This document shows, piece after piece, positions 1 to 5,222 of a stretch of DNA of 5,222 bases. Location of the stretch: NCBI GenBank assembly GCA_031280945.1, contig JAITGB010000124.1:1-5222 (forward strand), given 5' to 3'. The translations under genes were made by a program, and so were the position numbers. The first letter of the stretch is position 1. Every line of letters begins with the position of its first letter. The notes under the pieces were generated by a model, which saw only the letters and a program-made list of their open reading frames with translations, was not told where the DNA came from and did not search any database. The stretch comes from Spirochaetales bacterium. GTDB taxonomy: Bacteria; Spirochaetota; Spirochaetia; DTKZ01.

Positions 1-84
1 GAAATTCCACGCCGTGCCGCAGGCACTGCGTGGAATTGGAGCGAATAGCCCGGTTTTTTGACGCGCAGCGTCAAAAAATGCGCC
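1..84. repeat. Hairpin-rich dispersed repeat, left copy (conserved core 32-84)
   Basis: The 53 bases at 32-84 match 5105-5157 in the same orientation with four substitutions and no gaps. The core starts GGAATTGGAGCG and ends TGCGCC. Inside it, arms 54-64 and 68-78 form a perfect 11-bp stem (TTTTTTGACGC) around a GCA loop. To its left, 3-12 pairs with 28-37 (AATTCCACGC) and 14-18 pairs with 22-26 (GTGCC), again around a GCA loop, with one C-T mismatch. That second hairpin overlaps the first bases of the core. Both copies also begin with a similar GAAAT.CC.GC stretch (1-12 here, 5071-5080 on the right), so the full unit is probably 84-87 bases. The left copy may run past the window edge. No protein-coding potential is seen. 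Confidence 0.8.
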
Positions 85-160
85 AAGAATCTTCAAAAAA
101 AGTAAATGCAGGAACCCTGTAAACGCCTATAGGGGCCGTCCCCCCTCCTTCATTTTCTTC

Positions 161-200
161 TTTCCAAAAGTTTCACGGCGGGGTATTATTACTCTATAAA
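161..200 (+). promoter_or_regulatory. Candidate sigma-70-type promoter region for ilvD
   Basis: Two overlapping options are visible. TTTCCA (161-166), a 17-base spacer and TATTAT (184-189) match the consensus at 4/6 and 5/6. TTCACG (172-177), 17 bases and TATAAA (195-200) also match at 4/6 and 5/6. Either gives a short leader ahead of the ribosome binding site. The upstream stretch 85-160 has only weak inverted repeats (107-112 with 116-121; 131-135 with 142-146). I see no T-box, leader peptide or attenuator, although ilv genes are often attenuated in other bacteria. Confidence 0.35.
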
Positions 201-204
201 ACTT

Positions 205-211
205 AAAGGAG
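205..211 (+). promoter_or_regulatory. Ribosome binding site of ilvD
   Basis: AAAGGAG lies six bases before the ATG at 218. It fixes that codon as the start, and the resulting N-terminus aligns with that of E. coli IlvD without any extra residues. Confidence 0.85.
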
Positions 212-217
212 ATTTTT

Positions 218-2056
218 ATGGGGTTTACTTTACGCAGTGAGGTGTCCACGGGGGGACGCAGAATGGCGGGGGCGCGGAGCTTGTGGTATTCGACGGGCAT
301 GAGGCCGGAGCATTTTGGCAAGCCTGTTATTGCGATTGTGAATTCTTTTACGGAGTTTAATCCGGGGCATGTGCATCTTGGGGAGGCGGGGAGGTTCGCC
401 AAGAGGGTGATTGAGGAGGCGGGCTGTTTCGCGGCGGAGTTTAATACTATCGCTATAGATGATGGGATTGCTATGGGCCACGATGGGATGCTTTACTCTC
501 TTCCTTCGCGGGAGTTAATTGCGGATAGCGTTGAGTACATGGTCAACGCTCACATGGCGGACGCTATGTTCTGTATTTCCAACTGCGACAAGATTACTCC
601 GGGGATGCTTCTTGCGGCGATGCGGCTTAATATTCCCGCGGTGTTTGTTTCGGGGGGGCCTATGGAGGCGGGCCACGTTACGCCCGATGATGAGGGCTAC
701 GACCTTGTGGACGCGATGATTGAGGCGGCTGACCCTTCTGTGTCCGATGAGCGGGTTCTTGCCCTGGAGAGGGCGGCGTGTCCTACCTGCGGGAGCTGTT
801 CGGGGATGTTTACGGCAAACTCCATGAACTGTTTGAACGAGGCCCTGGGTTTTGCTCTTCCGGGGAACGGGACTGTTCTTGCTACGCATAGCACACGCAG
901 GAAGCTCTTTGAGAGGGGGGCGCGGCGCATTGTGGAGCTTGCTTTTGCGTACTACAGGGACGGGGATGTGTCGGTTCTGCCGCGTTCTATCGCGTCCAAG
1001 GCTGTTTTTATGAACGCTATGGCCATGGATATTGCCATGGGGGGTTCGACGAATACTATTCTTCATCTTCTTGCGATTGCGCGGGAGGCTGGGGTTGATT
1101 TTACTTTGAAGGATATTGAGGCTTTGTCCTTAAAGACGCCTCACCTCTGCAAGGTTTCGCCGAGTTCAAAGTTTCACGTTGAGGATGTAAACCGCGCGGG
1201 GGGTATTCTGGGCATTATGGGTGAGCTTGCGCGGGCTGGTCTTCTTGACCTTTCGGTGAAGCGGGTTGATGGTTTTACTTTGGGTGAGGCTCTTGAGAAA
1301 TACGATATTCGCAGCCCTGGGGCTCTGCCTGAGGCGCGGGAGATTGCGTTAAGCGCTCCGGGGAGGAAGGGCCGCAATCTTGTTTTGGGTTCGCAGGAGG
1401 CGCGCTACGAAGATGTTGACCTTGACAGGGCGGCTGGCTGTATACGCGATGTGGAGCACGCCTACAGTAGGGACGGGGGGCTTGCGATTCTCTACGGCAA
1501 TATCGCGGAGGACGGGGCTGTTGTCAAGACCGCGGGGGTTGATGCTTCCATTTTGAAGTTCAGCGGCCCCGCGAGGGTTTTTGAGTCCCAGGACGAGGCG
1601 GCTTCAGGTATTTTGGGCGGTTCTGTCAAGGCGGGTGATGTTGTTGTTATCCGCTACGAGGGGCCTCGCGGGGGGCCGGGTATGCAGGAGATGCTTTATC
1701 CAACTTCGTACCTCAAGTCCATGCACTTGGGTAAGGCTTGCGCTCTTATTACGGACGGGCGTTTTTCCGGCGCGAGTTCGGGTCTTTCGATTGGGCATAT
1801 TTCGCCTGAGGCCTCTTCGCGCGGGGCTATTGCTCTTATAAAAGACGGGGATACGATTCGTATTGATATTCCGGCCCGGCGGCTTGACCTTGATGTTCCT
1901 CAAGGCGAGCTTGCGCGGCGCAGGGCCGAGGAGGAGAAGCGGGGCCAGGCGGCGTATACTCCGGTTAAGCGGAAGCGGTTTGTGAGCGCGGCCCTGCGGG
2001 CCTACGCCCTCCACGCGGCTTCGGCTGACAAGGGCGCTGTGAGAATTTTGCCATAG
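218..2056 (+). CDS. ilvD: Dihydroxy-acid dehydratase (EC 4.2.1.9)
   Basis: This enzyme dehydrates 2,3-dihydroxy-isovalerate and 2,3-dihydroxy-3-methylvalerate to the 2-keto acids that give valine, leucine, isoleucine and pantothenate. It is cytoplasmic, iron-sulfur- and Mg-dependent. The 612 residues span the full length of the family (E. coli, 616). Visible motifs are VNSFTEFNPGHVHL (41-54), the DDGIAMGH metal-site region (81-88), CDKITPG (123-129, family signature 1), CPTCGSCSGMFTANS (188-202) and ALITDGRFSGAS (509-520, signature 2) followed by SGLSIGHISPEA. There is no Cys in the 41-54 segment, as in E. coli IlvD, whereas [2Fe-2S] enzymes have a third cluster Cys there. This suggests the oxygen-sensitive [4Fe-4S] type, which fits an anaerobe. 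Phosphogluconate dehydratase (Edd) is the main paralogue, but near-identity to IlvD through many blocks makes it unlikely. No other ilv or leu gene is adjacent. Codons end mostly in T or G, with frequent GGG and GCG, unlike the opposite-strand genes. The stop is TAG at 2054-2056. Confidence 0.97.
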   Translation: MGFTLRSEVSTGGRRMAGARSLWYSTGMRPEHFGKPVIAIVNSFTEFNPGHVHLGEAGRFAKRVIEEAGCFAAEFNTIAIDDGIAMGHDGMLYSLPSRELIADSVEYMVNAHMADAMFCISNCDKITPGMLLAAMRLNIPAVFVSGGPMEAGHVTPDDEGYDLVDAMIEAADPSVSDERVLALERAACPTCGSCSGMFTANSMNCLNEALGFALPGNGTVLATHSTRRKLFERGARRIVELAFAYYRDGDVSVLPRSIASKAVFMNAMAMDIAMGGSTNTILHLLAIAREAGVDFTLKDIEALSLKTPHLCKVSPSSKFHVEDVNRAGGILGIMGELARAGLLDLSVKRVDGFTLGEALEKYDIRSPGALPEAREIALSAPGRKGRNLVLGSQEARYEDVDLDRAAGCIRDVEHAYSRDGGLAILYGNIAEDGAVVKTAGVDASILKFSGPARVFESQDEAASGILGGSVKAGDVVVIRYEGPRGGPGMQEMLYPTSYLKSMHLGKACALITDGRFSGASSGLSIGHISPEASSRGAIALIKDGDTIRIDIPARRLDLDVPQGELARRRAEEEKRGQAAYTPVKRKRFVSAALRAYALHAASADKGAVRILP

Positions 2057-2079
2057 GCGTTTTTGGGTGTTCGGAAATT

Positions 2080-2145
2080 CCGGCCCTGCGCGTCAGGGTA
2101 AACCCGGCGCCCTGGCCGGACGCCGTGCGTTTCCCTGCGCGCGGC
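2080..2145. terminator. GC-rich inverted repeats between convergent genes
   Basis: ilvD ends at 2056 and the opposing gene ends at 2164, so transcription from both sides must stop here. Positions 2080-2085 (CCGGCC) pair with 2114-2119. Inside, 2088-2091 pairs with 2107-2110 (GCGC), and GGG 2096-2098 pairs with CCC 2103-2105 around a TAAA loop. A second stem, 2122-2129 with 2138-2145, has one G-U pair in the + strand RNA. Neither stem is directly followed by a T-run on either strand. A classic intrinsic terminator is therefore not shown, and this may be Rho-dependent or simply a decayed copy of the local hairpin repeats. Confidence 0.35.
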
Positions 2146-2163
2146 ACCATGAAAGGGCTGCTT

Positions 2164-3864
2164 TTAATCCCTAAGCTGCTTCGCAAGCGCGAGGAGGGCA
2201 AAAAAGAGAAGAAGGCCCTGCGTTAAAAAAAAGGCGGGAAGAGCGCCGGAGAAGCCAAGAAATCCCAAAAGGGTATCCTGGAACGAAAAAAGGCCGTACA
2301 GGTAAGTATGGTACAGAATAATCACCACAAAAGGCAGGAGGGGCAGAAAGAAAAAGTACGGCAGGGGCGGGGCCGCAGGATAGCGGCTCTTGTACCGCAG
2401 GCCGTAGGCCGCGGCAAAGAAGGAGAGGATAAAAAACGAAAAGGGAAGGAGTATACGAGAGAAGAACACCATATACACCGAGTGGTGGCTTACCCCCAGA
2501 AAAGGAGCAGCCGAAGCAAGCGAGAGCAGGCTCGGCAGGGGTATAGTGTCAAGACCCGCGTTGTCTTCGGAAAGGAGGCTCAAGGTTTCCGGGGAAGCCT
2601 CCAGAGGAATTTGATAACGGGACACATCAGGGGATTCTCCTGTAAAGTAGATAGGAGCAACTTCCTCCTTTCCGTCGTCGGTAAAGCAGCGCATAAGAAG
2701 CTCGTCCTCGATAAATTTTCCATAGGGAGCGCTGAACTGGTAGGCAACGCTTCCGTCTTCCGCCATTCCCAGGCCCTCAACGTCCAGAGCGTAGTATGCG
2801 TCCGCCTGGATAATTCTGCGAATGTGGATAAATTCCCGAAAATCAGCGGTTTCGCGGTTTACAAAAAGTATATCGCCTCCCAGGGAAGAACCCGCCGCGA
2901 GGCTCAGTGCCGTGAGAGGAATTTCGCTTAAAAGAAAGGAAGCCCGCGTAAGCTCCTCGTAGGAGAGCTTCAGGTAATGGCGTATATCCGTATCTTCCGG
3001 CCTTTCGGCTGAAAGTGCAAGAAAGTATCTGTAGGCCGCAATGGGCTCCCCCTCTTGCATGATTTCAACCCCCTGCTCCTTGCGGCGGAAGAAATCCATC
3101 TCCGCGCGGGCCTCCTTTGTAAGCCTCATCTGCGAGATTTTTTCGCGGCTCTCGGCGGCAAGCCTTTTTAAGCCCGGATGGCTGAGGTTCATCCTCAGGG
3201 CAAGGTTTGCGTAATACTCCGCGCTGATATAATCTTCCCTGTCAAAGGCATTGCGGGCCCGCCTGTAGAATTCGTCAAAACTCATTTCCAGGAAACGCTC
3301 TTCCTCCTGGGTTTTGGGCGCGGAGGCGGAGGGCTTCGAAAAAAGCGAAGCCTTTTCCGCGTTGTCCATTTCGCGTTTAAGCTCCCCGTCTTCGGGAAAC
3401 ACGGAAAGGGCGTACTGGTAATACCGGCGGGCATCCCCGTACTGCCCCCGCACAGCCGCCCCTTGAGCCTTTGTGCGCAGGTCATCAGAGAGAGCCACCT
3501 TTTCCGCTGCCCCGTCCCTCATTCTGAGGGCCAGAGGAAGCCCCCCCTCAAGAAGAGCCGCGTACAGAAAAAGCTGTATAAACAGAGTTACAATAAAAAA
3601 CCGTATTTTTCTGAGAAAAGAAGCCTTAAAAAGAGAACCTTCAAGGGTAAAAAACAGCGAAAAACTAAAGATAACCGCGGAGAGGTGTACCGGCGCCAAT
3701 TCCCGCGTAAAAACCACGAGGGTATTACCAAGAATCCAGTCCACCCTGAGGGCCCCTATCCTGATTGGCGGCGCGGCCAAGAACGAATACACAGCAATCA
3801 CGAGAAGAGCCGCCAGGTAAACCCCAAGGTAGGTGAGAAGGAGCCTATTGCTGTTTTTAGTCAT
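2164..3864 (-). CDS. Six-helix membrane protein with TPR-like and LptF/G-like periplasmic domains
   Basis: I do not recognise a named gene. Of 566 residues, hydrophobic helices lie near 8-31, 58-75, 87-113, 464-487, 502-524 and 537-561. Basic stretches at the N-terminus, around 80-88 (K..LRKIR), 488-494 (GLRYKSR) and the C-terminus (KQLRD) should be cytoplasmic, which puts 114-463 in the periplasm. That region has TPR-like helical pairs near 129-163 (RGQYGDARRYYQYALSVFP), 196-230 (DREDYISAEYYANLALRMN) and 262-293 (EGEPIAAYRYFLALSAERP). A beta-rich part follows at about 326-430 (DILFVNRE, FIHIRRI, YYALDVEGLGMAEDGS, FSAPYGKFIED). The 3+3 helices around a beta domain match LptF/LptG topology, and the beta segment resembles their jellyroll. 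The TPR block is an addition that the usual family lacks. The start has an AAGGAG site 7 bases upstream and overlaps the previous stop, indicating translational coupling. The gene is confident; the LptF/G link is inference. Confidence 0.9.
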   Translation of the reverse strand: MTKNSNRLLLTYLGVYLAALLVIAVYSFLAAPPIRIGALRVDWILGNTLVVFTRELAPVHLSAVIFSFSLFFTLEGSLFKASFLRKIRFFIVTLFIQLFLYAALLEGGLPLALRMRDGAAEKVALSDDLRTKAQGAAVRGQYGDARRYYQYALSVFPEDGELKREMDNAEKASLFSKPSASAPKTQEEERFLEMSFDEFYRRARNAFDREDYISAEYYANLALRMNLSHPGLKRLAAESREKISQMRLTKEARAEMDFFRRKEQGVEIMQEGEPIAAYRYFLALSAERPEDTDIRHYLKLSYEELTRASFLLSEIPLTALSLAAGSSLGGDILFVNRETADFREFIHIRRIIQADAYYALDVEGLGMAEDGSVAYQFSAPYGKFIEDELLMRCFTDDGKEEVAPIYFTGESPDVSRYQIPLEASPETLSLLSEDNAGLDTIPLPSLLSLASAAPFLGVSHHSVYMVFFSRILLPFSFFILSFFAAAYGLRYKSRYPAAPPLPYFFFLPLLPFVVIILYHTYLYGLFSFQDTLLGFLGFSGALPAFFLTQGLLLFFALLALAKQLRD

Positions 3865-4810
3865 AGCTCATCTCCTTCTTCCAGACCTCAAGGGAACTCG
3901 TAAAGAAGTCCACTAGAAAAATCCCCGCGCCGCAGATTGCCGGAAAAAGCACAGGAAGCCACGGCCCTGCCCACTTTAACTGCTCAAACTGCACAAGCTC
4001 AGGAACAAGAGCCTCCCCCAAAAAGCGGGTGCCCGTAAAAACGAGCCACACGAGCCCCCACGAAAACCATAGATTAAAAAGCGGCCAGCGCGACAATTTA
4101 GCCAAAGTCCACAGGGAAAAACCGAAAAAAGTCAGACAGAATATGGAAATAACGGCATGGAAGTCAAAAAGAGCGCGGGGCCGTATGAAATCCGTTATAT
4201 AGAGGATGTCATCCACAAAAGCGTACAGTATAGGCGAAATGTAGCGCGAATCCTGTTCTACAAGTAAAATCTCCCCGCTCCCCGGCGCCAGGAGGAGCTT
4301 TCCCGACTCCGCCTCAAAAACCCCCTCGTGATACGCCTGCAGGGTCTTTTCCGGAGACTTCTCCAGAACGACGACAGGACCCGCCGACTCCTTCTCCGTG
4401 TCCCCGAACCAGACAAAGGCCCCCTCCATGCTTTGCACCGCAGCCTTGTCCAGAGGAATCCCCAGCCCCGCATAGGCCCTCTCGCGGGACACCTCAGGAA
4501 AAAAACGGGCTATTCCGTACAGCCCCGCGTAGAGAATAGAGAAGCTCAACACAAAATCCACGGCAAGAGTCAAAGGCTTTATACCCTGTTTTTTGATGAC
4601 CCGGAAATGAGTGGATATGGAAGCCATCAACACGGCAGTAAAGAACACAGCCCCCCCGCTGCTCGAAATCCGGTACAGAAAGTATTCCACAGGCGGCATC
4701 TTCCCCGGAAAGCGGAAAGGCGGCGAACACACAACCCCCAGCATAATGAGGGCGGAGAAAAACACGGTCTTGAGAAAAATGACCGCTGCCGCGGCGAGCG
4801 TATCCTTCAC
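3857..4810 (-). CDS. Six-helix membrane protein, possible LptF/LptG-like partner
   Basis: No named gene recognised. From a GTG at 4810 the product is 317 residues. Hydrophobic helices lie near 4-28, 53-66, 79-104, 215-236, 244-264 and 284-304. Basic loops HFRVIKKQGIK (about 68-78), KLSRWP (about 238-243) and the WKKE tail point to the cytoplasm, so residues 105-214 should be periplasmic. That part looks beta-rich (GAFVWFGDTEKES, GPVVVLEKS, GVFEAESGKLLLAPGSGEILLVEQ). The 3+3 layout mirrors the next gene and LptF/LptG permeases, and AGPWLPVLFPAICGAGIFLV in the last helix recalls the WLP-type segment there. It lacks the TPR block. The open frame continues to 5092, but those extra 94 codons run through the palindromic repeats and give Arg/Pro/Ala-rich, non-conserved-looking sequence, so I reject them. 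No Shine-Dalgarno precedes the GTG. The next ATG (4744) would cut helix 1. The start is uncertain; the reading frame is not. Confidence 0.85.
   Translation of the reverse strand: MKDTLAAAAVIFLKTVFFSALIMLGVVCSPPFRFPGKMPPVEYFLYRISSSGGAVFFTAVLMASISTHFRVIKKQGIKPLTLAVDFVLSFSILYAGLYGIARFFPEVSRERAYAGLGIPLDKAAVQSMEGAFVWFGDTEKESAGPVVVLEKSPEKTLQAYHEGVFEAESGKLLLAPGSGEILLVEQDSRYISPILYAFVDDILYITDFIRPRALFDFHAVISIFCLTFFGFSLWTLAKLSRWPLFNLWFSWGLVWLVFTGTRFLGEALVPELVQFEQLKWAGPWLPVLFPAICGAGIFLVDFFTSSLEVWKKEMSYD
3872..3877 (-). promoter_or_regulatory. Ribosome binding site inside the upstream gene
   Basis: Read on the minus strand, AAGGAG lies seven bases before the ATG at 3864-3862, within the last codons of the upstream gene. 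The ATGACTAA overlap of start and stop codons (8 bases) indicates that the two proteins are made from one mRNA, probably with translational coupling. Confidence 0.85.
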
Positions 4811-4816
4811 GCTATA

Positions 4817-4845
4817 ATCGTACCACGTACCGGGAAGATTTTCAA
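4817..4845 (-). promoter_or_regulatory. Candidate promoter of the two-gene membrane operon
   Basis: Read on the minus strand, TTGAAA (4845-4840, 5/6 match), a 17-base spacer and TACGAT (4822-4817, 4/6) form a sigma-70-type promoter. The spacer ends in TGG, giving an extended -10 TGN motif. A transcription start about 7 bases downstream falls at or next to the GTG at 4810, which would leave almost no 5' leader. That fits the absence of a Shine-Dalgarno site there, but it also leaves room for a different start codon. Confidence 0.45.
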
Positions 4846-4862
4846 GAACACGCGTTTGCCGG

Positions 4863-4917
4863 CCCGCCGCGCGCAAGCGCGGCGGGGGGGTTATGGGCCG
4901 GGCGCGGAGCGCCCGGC
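4863..4917. repeat. Pair of very GC-rich perfect hairpins
   Basis: Arms 4863-4872 and 4877-4886 (CCCGCCGCGC) form a perfect 10-bp stem with loop GCAA. Arms 4897-4905 and 4909-4917 (GCCGGGCGC) form a perfect 9-bp stem with loop GGA. They lie just upstream of the membrane operon and its candidate promoter. Neither is followed by a T-run, so they are not ordinary intrinsic terminators. Translation through them produces only low-complexity Arg/Ala/Pro sequence. Confidence 0.8.
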
Positions 4918-4970
4918 GGGTGGGTGTGTCTTCAGCGTTTGGAGGCTGCTTGTATGCCCGTGCCGCCGCG

Positions 4971-4991
4971 GGGTTTTGCGAAGCAAAACCC
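4971..4991. repeat. Perfect hairpin with GAA triloop
   Basis: Arms 4971-4979 (GGGTTTTGC) and 4983-4991 pair perfectly over 9 bp around GAA. The apex reads GCGAAGC, the sequence known for forming an exceptionally stable DNA minihairpin. Together with neighbouring elements it occupies the gene-free stretch 4860-5157. Confidence 0.8.
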
Positions 4992-5001
4992 TGGGGGTAA
5001 T

Positions 5002-5059
5002 AGGCTGCGCAAGGGACTGGTCGCAATCCCTTCGGGATTGCTGCTCGTCCATGCAGCCT
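5002..5059. repeat. Long imperfect stem-loop, 58 bases
   Basis: Three nested paired segments are visible: 5002-5008 (AGGCTGC) with 5053-5059, GGAC 5014-5017 with GTCC 5047-5050, and GCAATCCC 5023-5030 with 5034-5041. They are separated by small internal loops. The apex is a TTC loop (GAA on the other strand), which can also be read as a C(UUCG)G tetraloop in RNA. It may be a structured RNA segment or part of the repeat unit. No known RNA family is recognised; in particular it is not tRNA-like. Confidence 0.6.
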
Positions 5060-5070
5060 GGATAGAAGCG

Positions 5071-5157
5071 GAAATCCCGCAGGAGCGACCAACGGGAGCT
5101 ACGAGGAATTGGAGCGGATAGCCCGGTTTTTTGCCGCACAGCGGCAAAAAATGCGCC
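5071..5157. repeat. Hairpin-rich dispersed repeat, right copy (conserved core 5105-5157)
   Basis: The core is a direct repeat of 32-84, 49 of 53 bases identical. Its stem, 5127-5137 with 5141-5151, has the same 11-bp T6/A6 base but reads GCCGC where the left copy has GACGC. The opposite arm has changed to match, so pairing is kept. The loop is ACA instead of GCA. The left half (5071-5104) differs from copy 1 and lacks its AATTCC hairpin. It contains a GGAGCGACC-AACGGGAGC stretch, so the family seems to have a constant right end and a variable left part. Confidence 0.8.
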
Positions 5158-5182
5158 CGTCTCACTCATCTTCTCTTCCCGG

Positions 5183-5211
5183 TTGACACCCTGGCTAGGG
5201 TATGATACTAC
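5183..5211 (+). promoter_or_regulatory. Candidate outward promoter at right edge
   Basis: A perfect TTGACA (5183-5188) is followed after 17 bases by TACTAC (5206-5211), preceded by TGA, an extended -10 motif (TGNTANNAN). The stronger-looking TATGAT at 5201-5206 is only 12 bases away and too close to be the partner. An inverted repeat, ACCCT (5188-5192) with AGGGT (5197-5201), sits in the spacer and could be an operator. The transcribed gene lies beyond the window. Confidence 0.5.
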
Positions 5212-5222
5212 GATAAAATGAT

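Noticed and set aside
54..78. The T6...A6 hairpin as a bidirectional intrinsic terminator.
   Set aside because: The T-run is on the 5' arm and the A-run on the 3' arm on both strands, so no U-run follows the stem in either transcript. The same holds for 5127-5151.
652..658. G7 tract in ilvD as a phase-variable homopolymer.
   Set aside because: It arises from TCG-GGG-GGG codons in a conserved SGGP motif of a housekeeping enzyme with heavy GGG use. Other G6 runs occur in the gene for the same reason.
121..2062. Inverted 10-mers AAACGCCTAT (121-130) and ATAGGCGTTT (2053-2062) flanking ilvD.
   Set aside because: Ten-base inverted matches are expected many times by chance in a window this size; the right one overlaps the stop codon and no target-site pattern is seen.
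2308..2931. 207-codon open frame on the + strand, and similar long + frames at 3178-3903 and 4328-5065.
   Set aside because: They lie antisense to the membrane genes, are rich in Lys/Arg/Gln with no recognisable domain, and lack convincing ribosome binding sites. They mirror the codons of the real genes.
4811..5092. Extension of the upstream membrane protein to an ATG at 5092 (94 more residues).
   Set aside because: The extra part is translated hairpin DNA, rich in Arg, Pro and Ala, and runs through the region containing the promoter. The hydrophobic protein begins sensibly at about 4810.
4863..5157. CRISPR array in the right intergenic region.
   Set aside because: The hairpins differ in stem sequence and spacing; there is no repeated direct repeat with regular spacers and no cas gene.

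Overview
The window looks like chromosomal DNA of a moderately GC-rich bacterium with an outer membrane. A host-associated or gut spirochaete related to Treponema is my best guess. It rests on the general look of the membrane proteins, strong AAGGAG-type ribosome binding sites, G+T-rich coding strands and intergenic DNA packed with short hairpins. No ribosomal RNA or other marker gene is present, so the taxon is an inference.

Layout. Positions 1-84 hold one copy of a hairpin-rich dispersed repeat. A leader of about 130 bases with a candidate promoter and a clear Shine-Dalgarno site leads into ilvD (218-2056, +), a complete E. coli-type dihydroxy-acid dehydratase for valine, leucine, isoleucine and CoA-precursor synthesis. 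A GC-rich convergent gap (2057-2163) holds two inverted repeats and no clean intrinsic terminator. On the opposite strand lies a two-gene operon read right to left: a 317-residue membrane protein (3857-4810) followed, with an 8-base overlap, by a 566-residue membrane protein (2164-3864). From about 4860 to 5157 there is no gene, but a dense series of small perfect hairpins ends in a second direct copy of the left repeat. A candidate promoter at 5183-5211 fires out of the right edge.

How the parts may work together. ilvD appears monocistronic and unrelated in function to its neighbours. The two minus-strand proteins share one architecture: three N-terminal membrane helices, an extracytoplasmic soluble region, then three C-terminal membrane helices. 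Basic loops place the soluble region in the periplasm. This is the topology of the LptF/LptG permease subunits, which extract lipid from the inner membrane for export. One of the pair carries about 180 extra residues with TPR-like helical repeats before the beta-rich domain. I propose a divergent LptF/LptG-like pair with a periplasmic TPR insertion; this is inference from topology and weak motif resemblance.

The most unusual DNA signal is the hairpin family. Two 53-base copies in direct orientation, 5,073 bases apart, differ at four positions. Two of those form a compensatory A-T to C-G swap in the stem. Most hairpins here have GNA triloops or a GNNA loop, the class known to make very stable single-stranded DNA hairpins.
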